This document shows, in pieces, positions 8,707 to 18,096 of a DNA stretch of 64,000 nucleotides. A model generated the notes under the pieces. That model was not told where the DNA came from and did not search any database. It worked only from the letters and a program-made list of their open reading frames with translations. The DNA comes from an uncultured Opitutales bacterium. GTDB taxonomy: Bacteria; Verrucomicrobiota; Verrucomicrobiia; Opitutales; Intestinicryptomonadaceae. The stretch is taken from contig CALXLK010000003.1 of the NCBI GenBank assembly GCA_944389175.1, forward strand, positions 151,238 through 215,237, given 5' to 3'. Made by a program: the position numbers and the translations under genes. The number at the start of each line of letters is the position of its first letter. Within the stretch, counting starts at the first letter, position 1.

Positions 8707-10134
8707 CTATTGGGCGAGAATGACAATGGAACGCTTGAAGTCGGGCAATTTGACTTGGGAATTTTCAATTTTCAAATCAACCCACTTGTCTTCCCAATCT
8801 AAATAGGCTTTTGCTTTGGAAAAACCGCCGCCTATTTTTACAACTTCGCCTGAAAGAATTTTCGCGGGAATGTTGTCGCGAAGCTCGGTGTGAATGTCGG
8901 AATTTTTATCCCTGCACCAGAAGATGCTTTTTGTCGCCCCGCGCAATCCGTAAACTCGCAAAGACGGCGTGTCGGCTCTGAAAGGCACGGCGCGCTGCTT
9001 CGCCGCGTCAAAATCGGCAACGGCATTCTTGAAGAGCTTGAAATGGCGCCACAAATTGTTCTTCTGGACATAAGTGTCCCAGTACCAAATGTGACCGGGG
9101 CCGGCAGCGCCCGCAAAGAACGGCGCAAAAAGAGTGTCGTGCAAAATAACGCCCTCTTTGTCGGCGTCATGCTCGGGAGACTTGCCAACCCAGTCGCGCA
9201 GGGCAACTCCCGACTCTGCAAGTAAAACGGGCTTCTGCGGATTCCTTGCCAAAACGCGCGAAACGGCTGTTTCCATGCAAACGTCCTGTGCGCCTTCGAC
9301 CTCGGGCAGATACTGCTGCGGCAAATTGTAGCGGTGAATCTGAATGATGTCGTCCTGCGGCGCGAAGTAGTAGCGCATTTTTCCCTCCATCTGCTTGGGC
9401 GAGCCGCAAAAACTGCCGTAGCTCTGCGTTACCAAATTATTCGGAAAACGCTTGCGCGCCTCGCCGAGCATTTCGGCTGTCCACGCCATTTTTACGTCGG
9501 CGGGAACATTGAATACAACGTCAAATTCGTTCCAAAGTTCCCAAGCAAAAATTGTCGGATTGTCTGCATAGCGCTTGGCGAAGAAATCCATGCGCTTTTT
9601 GAAAAGTTCCTTGCCCTTCTCCGTGGTGAAAAATTCCTTGTTCGAGGCAAACGAGCCGCCGAAATCCTTTAGGTAGATGTTGCGCGTGTAGTGCTTGCCG
9701 ACAACATTGTGCGCGGGCGTTGCGCCCTTGAGCGTCAGAAAATGATGCAGACACATCTTCACTTTTATGCCGCGCTTTTGGCACATTTCTACAATTTTAT
9801 CCAGACGCTTCGCGCGCGATTCGTCGTAAACGCCTTCCGAAACTTCGCTTTCGGTAAAATCCGAGCTAATCCAAATTCTGATGAAATTTCCGCCGTTTTT
9901 TGCAAGATTGTCAAGCTGGGCTTCTACCTCGGCAAGCGTCTGCTCTTCGTCCTTGCTGTCCCACTTAAACGGCGGCCAGCAGAAATTCAACCCATTGGGA
10001 ATGAAAGTTTCGCCATTTTGAAGAGCAAAATAGCGATTGGAGTCTTTCGATACCCCCACAAACCCGCCGTCCTTTTTACACGCGGACAACACCAGCGCCG
10101 CCCCCACAACAATAGATAATACAATTTTTTTCAT
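8707..10134 (-). CDS. GH5-like glycoside hydrolase lipoprotein
   Basis: The ATG at 10134 gives a lipoprotein signal (MKKIVLSIVVGAALVLSAC, lipobox LSAC) in a protein of about 475 residues, so it is probably anchored in a membrane. The body matches a GH5/cellulase TIM barrel: NLAKNGGNFIRIWIS in an early strand, the acid/base Glu in WELWNEFD near residue 200, HRYN, and the nucleophile Glu in PVLLAESGV. A beta-sandwich of about 100 residues closes the protein. Retaining endo-beta-mannanase or glucanase activity is typical for the family, but the subfamily cannot be read. It is convergent with the hairpin-repeat block, whose last copy abuts its stop codon. Confidence 0.85.
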   Translation of the reverse strand: MKKIVLSIVVGAALVLSACKKDGGFVGVSKDSNRYFALQNGETFIPNGLNFCWPPFKWDSKDEEQTLAEVEAQLDNLAKNGGNFIRIWISSDFTESEVSEGVYDESRAKRLDKIVEMCQKRGIKVKMCLHHFLTLKGATPAHNVVGKHYTRNIYLKDFGGSFASNKEFFTTEKGKELFKKRMDFFAKRYADNPTIFAWELWNEFDVVFNVPADVKMAWTAEMLGEARKRFPNNLVTQSYGSFCGSPKQMEGKMRYYFAPQDDIIQIHRYNLPQQYLPEVEGAQDVCMETAVSRVLARNPQKPVLLAESGVALRDWVGKSPEHDADKEGVILHDTLFAPFFAGAAGPGHIWYWDTYVQKNNLWRHFKLFKNAVADFDAAKQRAVPFRADTPSLRVYGLRGATKSIFWCRDKNSDIHTELRDNIPAKILSGEVVKIGGGFSKAKAYLDWEDKWVDLKIENSQVKLPDFKRSIVILAQ

Positions 10135-10249
10135 GATAGATGTATTTGGAATTAACAATACGAAAAGTTTGAGCTCTAATTCTTCGAAAGACAATCCAAA
10201 TAATTCAAATATCAAAATATTGTTTGTTGTTGAACCAAAATGGACAACT

Positions 10250-10993
10250 TCACTCTGTTTTAAGTTCAGATCTGAACATCAATATTTTTTTGTACAACTC
10301 CGCCTTCGCGACTTCAAACAATACTTGCGATTTTTCAAATGAAATAAGCGTAATTTTTGTAGAAAATTGCTCATTATCCCAAACGCTGTCTGTGAGAATT
10401 TCGTATATGGCAAATACATTGCGGCAGAAAAAATAGCGTGTCAACCCTCCCCTGCCGTCAAAAGATATACTGCCCAAATTCTTAACACCTATGAATTCTT
10501 TTTTCTTTTCCCGTGATGATATGCGCGAACACTTTTCAAAAGCCAGAAACTGATAACAGGTTTCTGTCCACGACCCTCCACCATTGTCGTAGATTTTCAA
10601 AATTTGAATGCCGTTTTTTAGAGCACCTTTCCATTCGTAGGAAAATCTCCCGCCCTCTTCAGGACGAATCCAAGCTCCGTAGCGCTCAACGTACACCTTT
10701 TCTTTTGAAAAAAACGCATTGCGTTGCGCCGGATCAACAAGCAAAACGGCCGGTCCGAGATCGGCACAACTTCCTTGTAATTGTTGCAACGCCGCTATCG
10801 GAACCAAAACCTTGCCTTCGGCTCTTGGTCTCATTGAGGAATCTTTCAGATATTTACTGGTATATTTTGTCTCCGAATCTACTTCAATTTCAGTTTCATT
10901 CCAGTTGAGCGATTTTTCGGGAATAAACGTATACGGCAAGTCTTTATCTTCTATTGGTTTTGGAGCTAAATCCGAGCAGTCTATTACTTCCAT
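10250..10993 (-). CDS. Unrecognised 247-residue protein
   Basis: I do not recognise this protein. It has no signal peptide or membrane segment. It is acidic at the N-terminus (MEVIDCSDLAPKPIEDKDLP) and mixed alpha/beta, with several aromatic-rich stretches such as YERYGAWIRPEEGGRFSYEW. It sits between the GH5 gene and the recombinase relic and is divergent from the latter, which suggests it came in with a mobile segment. A perfect 14-bp palindrome, GTTCAGATCTGAAC, lies near its 3' end (10264-10277). The length and unbroken frame support a real gene. Confidence 0.6.
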   Translation of the reverse strand: MEVIDCSDLAPKPIEDKDLPYTFIPEKSLNWNETEIEVDSETKYTSKYLKDSSMRPRAEGKVLVPIAALQQLQGSCADLGPAVLLVDPAQRNAFFSKEKVYVERYGAWIRPEEGGRFSYEWKGALKNGIQILKIYDNGGGSWTETCYQFLAFEKCSRISSREKKKEFIGVKNLGSISFDGRGGLTRYFFCRNVFAIYEILTDSVWDNEQFSTKITLISFEKSQVLFEVAKAELYKKILMFRSELKTE

Positions 10994-11094
10994 ATCGTCG
11001 AAATATTTTAAAATTTTTTATAAAAACACCTCTTACAGAGGAAGATTTCTAACGTTTGAGTGAATAATTTGTTGACAGCAGTATTCCAAATACC

Positions 11095-12092
11095 ATGAAC
11101 AACGAAATTACATTAGCCAGAAAGATTTTAAATGGCAGCGAGATAGGGGTGTTAGATGCCGTAAGACTCGTGAAAAACATCTTGGATACCAAGGTGTCGG
11201 GAACGAATTTATCAGATTTGCAATATTGTGCAAAAGTAATCTATGCCGGACTGCGGAATGCGCGCCAGAAAAACATGCAAGTCGGCATGGCTTTTTCGTT
11301 ATATTTAGAGAAAAAGAGACACTTACGCGCCGATTCACTGCGCGACATTTTGTATTTGGGCAACCGACTGTTCAGAGCCAAACCCGAAAATAAATTGCGT
11401 AATTTTTCCGATTTTTCGGTTTCTTATTGTGAAGAATGGCTGGATTCGGCGTTTTCCACCCCTTCTCAATTCAACAAAGCACGAACTATGCTGCACGGCT
11501 TTTTCGAATTTGCTGTACGGCGAGAATGGTGTGATAGAAATCCAGTGAAGCTTGTTGAGCGAAAAAAATAGTTGAACAAGAAATAATTCCATTAAAACTT
11601 GCCGAAACTCGGCGTTTAATTGATACGGCGCGGAAAGAAAATACAAATTGTGCTGTTGTTGCGGCGGTTCTGGCTTATTCGGGGATTCGCCCGTGCGAAG
11701 TTAGGCGTCTTTGCTGGAACGATATTGATTTTGAAGAAAATATAATTACGGTGTGCTCTATATGTTCAAAGACGGGCGGCGTGCGACAGGTTGAAATTGT
11801 GCCTGCGCTAAGGCAGGTTTTAAAAGAGTGTAGATTCTATGCAAATGACAAAAAAATATGTCCGAGTGGGTGGGAATATCGTTGGCGGAAAATTCGCAAC
11901 AATGCGGGTTTCCGAGGGAAATAGGTTCAAGACGTTCTTCGACATACTTACGCGAGTTTTCACGTCAAGCGTTATGCGGATATGCCGCGCTTACAATTAA
12001 ATATGGGGCATAGGGATTTATCGCTGTTGCGTTCGCGCTATGTCAATATGCGGGGAATTTCAAAATCTGATGCAATGGCGTTCTTTAGGTAG
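11095..12092 (+). pseudogene. Tyrosine recombinase, frameshifted and with an internal stop
   Basis: The first 158 residues form a SAM-like core-binding domain of a phage-type integrase, ending at a TAG (11569-11571). The run of seven A at 11562-11568 just before it is a slippery site; slipping by -1 opens the rest. The continued frame reads AYSGIRPCEVRRLCWNDID (first catalytic Arg), CSKTGGVRQVEI (Lys), then VLRHTYASF (Arg of the HxxR box, whose usual His is not seen), NMGHRDLS (His) and RSRYVNMRG (nucleophile Tyr). A second in-frame TAG interrupts it at 11922-11924. Two lesions make inactivation likely, although the first could be programmed frameshifting. It is divergent from the unknown gene at 10250. 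Confidence 0.85.
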
Positions 12093-12133
12093 ATTTTCTG
12101 CTTTTTATTTTGGCCGGTCGGACAAACAGCGCC

Positions 12134-12160
12134 AAAAAAAGGCCGCTTTTGCGGGCGGCC
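12134..12160 (-). terminator. Rho-independent terminator of ddh
   Basis: On the minus strand the stem GGCCGC / GCGGCC with an 8-nt loop is followed by seven T residues, 46 bp after the ddh stop codon. Confidence 0.85.
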
Positions 12161-12205
12161 TTCGGGAATGGCTTTAATGTTTGTTTTGCGGGCGGGTTTC
12201 GCGGG

Positions 12206-13192
12206 TTAGAGCATTGTGGCTCTGAGTTCTTCGCCGCTTTTTGCGCTCAGGTATGCGGGGGCGATATCGAAGACCGTTTTGCAGCCGCTTTGCCCCTCTT
12301 TGTTCAATCTGTATGCGGCTCTTGCGTATGCCAAGAGAACGCACGAGGTAAACTCGGGGTTGGAATCGAGTTTGAGGCTATATTCTATGATGTGGCTGTT
12401 TTCGTCGTTAAAGCCCGTTTTGGCGCATCTTAGCACGAAGCCGCCGTGGGGAATGCGGCTGTGGTCGCGGGCAAATTCGTCCTCTGCAATGAAGTGCACG
12501 GTGGTGTCGTAATCGGCGAAGTAATTCGGCATTTCCTTAATCTGTCTTTCGACTTCCGCTGCGTTTGCGCCCTCTTCCAGAACAACGAAGCATTCGCGCG
12601 TGTGTTTTTGGCGCGTTGTCAAATCGGGATTTTTGCCGCTTCTTACAGCGTCGAGAGCCGACTGTACGGGAATTGTATACTGTTTTGCGTTTTTGACGCC
12701 CTTTATGCGTCGGACGGCGTCGGAATGCCCTTGGCTTACGCCCTTGCCCCAGAAAGTGTAGTCTTTGCCTTCGGGAAGGATTGCGTTTGCGTACATTCTG
12801 TTAAGCGAGAAAAGTCCGGGGTCCCAACCGACGGAGATAATGGCGACTTTGCCCGCAGACTTTGCCGACTTGTCTACGGCGGCGAAGTGTTCGGGGATTT
12901 TGGCGTGGGTGTCGAAACTGTCGATGACGTTGAACATTTTTGCGTATTCTGGCGTCTGTTTGGGCAGGTCTGTAGCGCTGCCGCCGCAGGCTACCATAAC
13001 GTCTATTTTGCCGAGCCAGTCGGCGATTTTTTCCGCGCTTTCGACCTTCGCCGTTTCCGTTGAAATTTTGAGGCTTTCGGGGTCTCTTCTTGTGAAGACC
13101 GCCACCAGTTCCATATCGGGATTTTGGCGGATTGTGCATTCGACACCCCTGCCCAAGTTCCCGTATCCGATGATACCGATTTTTATACTCAT
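12206..13192 (-). CDS. ddh: meso-Diaminopimelate D-dehydrogenase
   Basis: This 328-residue cytoplasmic NADPH-dependent enzyme converts tetrahydrodipicolinate and ammonia to meso-diaminopimelate in one step, supplying lysine and peptidoglycan. It starts with a Rossmann fold (KIGIIGYGNLGRGVE), then shows the family's AVFTRRDPES loop, VMVACGGSATDLPKQTPEYAKMFNVIDSFDTH, ISVGWDPGLFSLNRMYAN, and WGKGVSQGHSDAVRRIKGVKNAKQYTIP. All match the Ddh family over its full usual length. It is a single-gene unit with its own terminator and is an island of core metabolism among the glycosidases. Confidence 0.95.
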   Translation of the reverse strand: MSIKIGIIGYGNLGRGVECTIRQNPDMELVAVFTRRDPESLKISTETAKVESAEKIADWLGKIDVMVACGGSATDLPKQTPEYAKMFNVIDSFDTHAKIPEHFAAVDKSAKSAGKVAIISVGWDPGLFSLNRMYANAILPEGKDYTFWGKGVSQGHSDAVRRIKGVKNAKQYTIPVQSALDAVRSGKNPDLTTRQKHTRECFVVLEEGANAAEVERQIKEMPNYFADYDTTVHFIAEDEFARDHSRIPHGGFVLRCAKTGFNDENSHIIEYSLKLDSNPEFTSCVLLAYARAAYRLNKEGQSGCKTVFDIAPAYLSAKSGEELRATML

Positions 13193-13265
13193 AACAAGCC
13201 GTGGAATTTGGCTTATTTTTGCGAAAAATTCAACATTTTATGCAATGTTTTTTGCGGTTGCCGCC

Positions 13266-13412
13266 GAATGTTCTTCCGCTGAAAAAATGCGCAACAGGTG
13301 TGGTGAGCATCGCGGAGGAAGATTCGGAGAAATTCCCAAAAGCAAATTATCGATTTTGCGGCTATTCAATAACGACGCCTTAGGTGGGGGCCGAGATGTT
13401 GAACTGCTCCGC
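13266..13412 (-). repeat. 147-bp direct repeat, cassette-b copy 1 (GH28 3'-end fragment)
   Basis: This copy is about 95% identical to 19560-19707 in the same orientation. The second copy is the real 3' end and terminator of the GH28 gene. Here the fragment has no gene body: on the minus strand it reads QFNISAPT and then stops at a TAA, and the terminator stem has decayed (GATGCTCACC opposite TGTTGCGCAT). It lies 74 bp upstream of the ddh start, between ddh and the GH30 promoter. Confidence 0.9.
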
Positions 13413-13436
13413 AAAGACAGCACTTGATTTTTTGTA

Positions 13437-13465
13437 TTGACACGCTGTTTGATAAGATATATTCT
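13437..13465 (+). promoter_or_regulatory. Sigma-70-type promoter of GH30 gene
   Basis: TTGACA (13437-13442) and TATTCT (13460-13465) are separated by exactly 17 bp, 37 bp before the GH30 start codon. The promoter lies just outside the repeat copy, so the cassette carries its own promoter. Confidence 0.65.
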
Positions 13466-13501
13466 GGACTCTAAAAATTTTTAAACCTTAAAGTTGATAT
13501 A

Positions 13502-15094
13502 ATGGATATAAAAATACTTGCAATTGCATCGCTTGCGGTCGCTTCAAAGCTTATCGCCACCCAGTTGAATATAACAATAGATACCGAGAAAACCTACCAA
13601 AGCATAGACAATTTCGCCGCATCCGACGCTTGGAGCGGAAACTTTGCCGGGCAGTATTTCGATGAACGCCAGAAAAACCAAATCGCAAAATGGCTCTTCT
13701 CGCAAGAACTTGGAGCTGACGGAAATCCGGAGGGAATAGGCCTTTCTATGTGGAGAATCAATCTCGGCGGCGGCACGCTCGAGCAGGACGGCGCCGATAT
13801 TCAGCCATACCAGCGCAGGGCCGAATCGTTCCTTACCAAAGACGGGAAGCATTGCGATTGGGGCAAATGCGCCGGGCAGCAATATTTCATGCGCAAGGCA
13901 AAAGAATACGGCTGCGATAAATTTCTGCTGTTTTCTAACACCCCGCCCGTCCAGTGGACTAAAAACGGCAAAGGATATATGAACTTTGATTCCTTTGCCA
14001 CGAACCTCAAGCCGGATTGCTACGGAAAGTTTGCAGATTACATGGTAACAGTGGCCAAACACTTCGAGTCCGAAGGCTATAATATAGCCTACATTAGTCC
14101 CATAAACGAACCCCAGGGCGACTGGAATAAAAACCGTCAGGAAGGCACTGCGTGGTGGCTTTCGGATATGGCAAAAATGGCCAGAGAACTGGATAAATCA
14201 ATTTTAAAGGCAAACCTAAAAAATACAAAAATCCTCCTTGGAGAAAGCAACTCTTATTTGGCCTGCATAGATGGGGTGTCGCCTAAGAGTATATGGAGTA
14301 ACCCATACGACAAGAAGTGCCCTCCGGAAGAACTGCCGATGAGCCAATTGAAAGCGTTTTTCTCAAAAGACTCCCCTCATTATATAGGGGATCTAAAAAC
14401 ACTGCATAATGTCTGGGCCGCGCACGCCTACGGTAGCGCTCACAGTTATAAAGGGGCCGTAGATATCCGCAAAAAATTTGCAGCAGAAATCGCTAAGTAT
14501 CCCGTGGGCTTTATGCAATCGGAATGGTGCATGCTTCCCAGAAAGAAGATCTTTGAGGGCTTTACAAAAGATTGGGCAACTGACAACTATGCAGACATGC
14601 AGTCATCCCTTAAAATGGCGCGCATAATATCTCTTGATCTGACAATGCTGCAATCTCAAGGATGGGGATATTGGAAAGGAATGGAGGTCAAGGGCGATCA
14701 TGCGCTTATCGGCCTATATCCTAAAAACGGACGCTTGGAAAACGGAGGAGTTGTGCGCGCAAACAAAATGCTATGGGCGCTGGGCAACTACAGCCTGTTT
14801 ATCCGCCCTGGCTTTAAGCGCGTAGAGCTGTCCGGCGCCGACGACATAAACAGTGTGCTTGGTTCTGCTTTCATATCTTCAGACGGCAAGAGAATTGTAG
14901 CGGTTTTTGTAAACTCTTCTTTCGACACAGTCGAAGCAAACATATCAGTGCCCTCCTGCAAAAAGAAAATTGCAAAAGTAGCCGCATTTAAAACGGATGA
15001 ACGCAGCGACTTGGCCAATCTCAGAATCTCTGACTTGTCAACGTTTGCCTTTTCTCCCCGCTCTATAACAACATTTGTCTACGACTTAAACTAA
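13502..15094 (+). CDS. GH30 family glycoside hydrolase
   Basis: This 530-residue protein has a short hydrophobic N-terminus (ILAIASLAVASKLIATQ) that is probably a signal peptide. The TIM barrel matches GH30: IDNFAASDAWSG near residue 37 (the family's GFG/G.S.A opening), SMWRINLGGG, FSNTPPVQWTKNGKG, the acid/base Glu in ISPINEPQGDW near residue 203, and the nucleophile Glu in GFMQSEWCM near residue 340. A C-terminal beta-sandwich ends in FSPRSITTFVYDLN. GH30 members include beta-1,6-galactanases and glucanases and xylan-active enzymes; the arrangement resembles the galactanase-type subfamilies, but this is a guess. It lies inside the 6.3-kb segment bracketed by direct repeats. Confidence 0.85.
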   Translation: MDIKILAIASLAVASKLIATQLNITIDTEKTYQSIDNFAASDAWSGNFAGQYFDERQKNQIAKWLFSQELGADGNPEGIGLSMWRINLGGGTLEQDGADIQPYQRRAESFLTKDGKHCDWGKCAGQQYFMRKAKEYGCDKFLLFSNTPPVQWTKNGKGYMNFDSFATNLKPDCYGKFADYMVTVAKHFESEGYNIAYISPINEPQGDWNKNRQEGTAWWLSDMAKMARELDKSILKANLKNTKILLGESNSYLACIDGVSPKSIWSNPYDKKCPPEELPMSQLKAFFSKDSPHYIGDLKTLHNVWAAHAYGSAHSYKGAVDIRKKFAAEIAKYPVGFMQSEWCMLPRKKIFEGFTKDWATDNYADMQSSLKMARIISLDLTMLQSQGWGYWKGMEVKGDHALIGLYPKNGRLENGGVVRANKMLWALGNYSLFIRPGFKRVELSGADDINSVLGSAFISSDGKRIVAVFVNSSFDTVEANISVPSCKKKIAKVAAFKTDERSDLANLRISDLSTFAFSPRSITTFVYDLN

Positions 15095-15160
15095 TACAAT
15101 TTACTCTCAAGATAGCCGTAAAGAAATATTGCCCGTATTCCTCTTACAGCCCCCCCCTGC

Positions 15161-15386
15161 CCGCGCGCCACTTGCAGATATTACGCCAATTGGCGCGCGG
15201 AAACACAGTTTGCGAAATCGTCGCAAACTTGAATTATGTGCAGCCTGCGGGATTGGGCGCGCTTTTTGCTTTTGAGCGCATTCCGTTAAAATCCGCCGCC
15301 TTAGGTTTCGTATTGCTTCCATTCCTTAGATAACGCTCAAAACTGTTGGCCTTTTTCGCGCATAGGAAAATTTTTGTCTATGCGCG
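15161..15386. repeat. Cluster of perfect hairpins in gene-free stretch
   Basis: The 530-bp gap between the GH30 stop and the convergent gene at 15626 contains three perfect hairpins: CCGCGCGCCA / TGGCGCGCGG (15161-15200), AGTTTGCGA / TCGCAAACT (15207-15229) and CGCGCATAG / CTATGCGCG (15357-15386). None has a T-run, so they are not simple terminators. I see no gene in 15095-15625. Confidence 0.7.
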
Positions 15387-15625
15387 CCCATTTTGTAGCG
15401 CTATCTATCATAAAATTTTCGGCTATACAAATATCCAAACCAAGTCATAAATGTTAGATGTGGATAGTTACTCTGTTGTAGGCTGCAAATTTAAGCTGCG
15501 TATGTGCCGAAAATAAATATGCGGCCGAGTTAAAGCAATCAGCCGCATGTTTATATGCTTCCAATCGGCGCACTATACTTCAAATCTTTGTTAAAATGCG
15601 CTAATTGTCCAGCTTGAATAAAAGA

Positions 15626-17800
15626 TTATCTCTTTTTGAATATCAAAACTACAACGGCGTCTTTGCCCAGGGAAAGGCTTGCTGAATCTTTAGCCCCTTC
15701 CGAAGAATACTTTCCAAGCCCGTCGCTTTCCTCAAAATCATATCCGGCAACCTTGAAGCCGACATCTACGGATTTGCTATGCGACTGAGTGGCAACTATC
15801 GCGAGCTTATCACCATTGGTAAAGGCCGAATAGTCTATACGGGGATTCGAGCATTCAACCAAGTCGATATCGCGAAATGTTCCGTTTAGGATAAGCCCGC
15901 GATATTTATCGCGCAGACGCCCTATCTCTTTTAAATAGGCCTGGTATTTTGGCGCTTGGGCGATTGTTGCGCGGCATCGGTAAATTTCAACGTCGCTCCT
16001 CCAGCCGCGCAGCAGGGCCAGATTTACCCTGCGCTTTACGTCTGTATCGTCCCGTATTTGCCTGTCGGTTGTTATGGTTTCGGGAAATATGTAGCTGTAT
16101 AGCGGCACATATCTGGTGCGCATAACCCCGTATTTATCCCTAAAAACGAGATCGGTATGCACATCGACATTATGCACATAATCTGCATATTCGCTCGTGC
16201 AGTCTGAAAGCCATTCTATGCCGAAAGTTGCATTGGGATTGCGGCTTTTTATATGGTCGCGCAATTTCTCAAGCATTTTTCGTTTGGCGCCCATTACCTC
16301 CATAAAAGGAACGGCATGCCCGTGTGATTCGTCCCAACAGACTTGGCTCTGATAACCAAGCTGGTCAAAAAACACACCGTCGGCTCCCATATCGAGCGCC
16401 CTATCCGCCAGTTTCTTTAAAAGTTCAAGCCATTCTGTTGAAGACGGACACGCCGTAACAAAGGTCTTGTTCCCGAAAGCGCGCAGAGCCGTGCCTGGCC
16501 CCCCAAACATATAGCGCTCTATATGTTCGCTTCCGCCGGGAACTTTTATGCAGATATTTTTACCCTTGTTCTTGTAAAAATCTGTCGCCCTGTCTATGAG
16601 CTGGCCGTTGTAATATATTATTACTTTGCCGCCGCCTTTCTGGAATTGTGAAATGGCTTTTTTTAGCGCCTCGTCGCCGCCCTGCTCGGTATCGGGGGAA
16701 TAGTGCGGATACCCCGCGTCATGACCCTCGTTAAACCAGCCGAAAAGAAAAAGTGTATCTATATCGGCTGCCAAACCGTCTTTTAAAATCTTGGGAAAAT
16801 CAGTATAATTAAAAAATCTTTTCCCGTATTGGTGCTTTGCTATGAGGCGCTGCCACCCGTTGGAATTCAATATTGAATCGGCTGGCTTGCGGGGTTTGTA
16901 CCACGAATTTGCCCATTGGCGGTATAATTTTGCCCCTTCGCGCCAATTTTTTACAGGCGCTATAGCGTATGAGGGATATGACAGCTCCTGTCCCGGCTTC
17001 AAATAAGGATATTTTACAAAGCCTGCATCTATTTCGCGCGCAAATTTTCCAGGAACTGCCCTCCCCCTAAAAAGATGCAATGTCTTTTGAAAGGATTCGT
17101 CGTAACTTGCGGCATATAATGCTTCCTTTGTATTGAAGTCTTCAATAAAGAAACAATTTAACGCCAATTTGCCGGGATAGACTTCGCAACGCTCAAAGGC
17201 ATTATAATCTTCTGCCATATAAAGTGTTACATGATTGGTTCGCCCAACCCAATCGCGCATGTTCCTATGGGCGTATGAACCGCCGCTATAGGACCATATA
17301 ACTCCATATTTTTCCGGAAAAGCGAGGTTCTTAATGAAAGGAAATTGAAATTCGCGCAATATTAAGTTTTTTGATGCATTTTTTATGGCAGGTTTGAAAA
17401 GTATCTGCTTACCGTCTAGGGTGCAGTCTATTTCAACGGGAAAATCGCCCCCATAGGCAATCTTTAAATGCTTGTCGGAGAGTTTGTTCACTTTCACCGG
17501 GGCATCTGAGGGCAAATATTCATTTTCAAGGACATCGCCTTTGGAATATATTATGCGCCATAAATCGCCTCCGCCTGCATAATCGGTATTTGTAGCCTTG
17601 TTTTTTAACGATACAAGTTTGCCCTTGTCGTCAATTTTTAAGCTTAATGCATCGTTTTCTATGACAAAAACACTTGGCTGCTCCAAAACGTTTTCTTTTG
17701 AATCGGCCGCCGAAGCGCACAAATATATAGAATTCAATACAAGGAATGGGCAGATTAAAATCCTCGCCCAGAAATTTGGGTGTACAAATGTCTCTATCAT
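15626..17800 (-). CDS. Exported TIM-barrel glycosidase-like protein (DUF6259-type)
   Basis: I place the start at the ATG at 17800; a TTG at 17842 would add 14 residues. Neither has a good ribosome site. The protein of about 724 residues has a signal peptide (ILICPFLVLNSIYLCASA). Residues of about 40-290 form a beta-rich domain like those that precede GH36/GH31-like barrels. The barrel region includes DTLFLFGWFNEGHDAGYPHY, GGKVIIYYNGQLID and MGADGVFFDQLGYQSQVCWDE, whose Asp-Gln motif looks like a catalytic strand end, then FGIEWLSDC. A small beta-domain ends the protein. This layout resembles the uncharacterised DUF6259 group. Polysaccharide breakdown is likely, but the substrate is unknown. 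Confidence 0.65.
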   Translation of the reverse strand: MIETFVHPNFWARILICPFLVLNSIYLCASAADSKENVLEQPSVFVIENDALSLKIDDKGKLVSLKNKATNTDYAGGGDLWRIIYSKGDVLENEYLPSDAPVKVNKLSDKHLKIAYGGDFPVEIDCTLDGKQILFKPAIKNASKNLILREFQFPFIKNLAFPEKYGVIWSYSGGSYAHRNMRDWVGRTNHVTLYMAEDYNAFERCEVYPGKLALNCFFIEDFNTKEALYAASYDESFQKTLHLFRGRAVPGKFAREIDAGFVKYPYLKPGQELSYPSYAIAPVKNWREGAKLYRQWANSWYKPRKPADSILNSNGWQRLIAKHQYGKRFFNYTDFPKILKDGLAADIDTLFLFGWFNEGHDAGYPHYSPDTEQGGDEALKKAISQFQKGGGKVIIYYNGQLIDRATDFYKNKGKNICIKVPGGSEHIERYMFGGPGTALRAFGNKTFVTACPSSTEWLELLKKLADRALDMGADGVFFDQLGYQSQVCWDESHGHAVPFMEVMGAKRKMLEKLRDHIKSRNPNATFGIEWLSDCTSEYADYVHNVDVHTDLVFRDKYGVMRTRYVPLYSYIFPETITTDRQIRDDTDVKRRVNLALLRGWRSDVEIYRCRATIAQAPKYQAYLKEIGRLRDKYRGLILNGTFRDIDLVECSNPRIDYSAFTNGDKLAIVATQSHSKSVDVGFKVAGYDFEESDGLGKYSSEGAKDSASLSLGKDAVVVLIFKKR

Positions 17801-18096
17801 ATGATTAACTGTGTGTTGTGTGGTAGGATAGAGTATTTTCAATGCATGTCAATAAGAACTTCGACTATATGGAAATAAAAAAAATCCTCAGTGCCCGCTG
17901 CAAATAACGAAACGGTACAAAAACATTTAATGCAAAATTCTGGAATGGGTTTTGCGCTAATTTAACCCGAATGGCGGGATACCCTTGACAGCTTTAAATG
18001 CATGAGAGCTGTAAAAAATGTTAATTAACTTAAACTATTGAAGCATACCGACACGACTAAAATAGTCAAAATCGCATAGAAACTTATCGTCAACAT

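Noticed and set aside
17981..18015. TTGACA with the inverted repeat ACAGCT / AGCTGT on the plus strand
   Set aside because: No plus-strand gene follows, no -10 element is evident, and the stem is only six base pairs.
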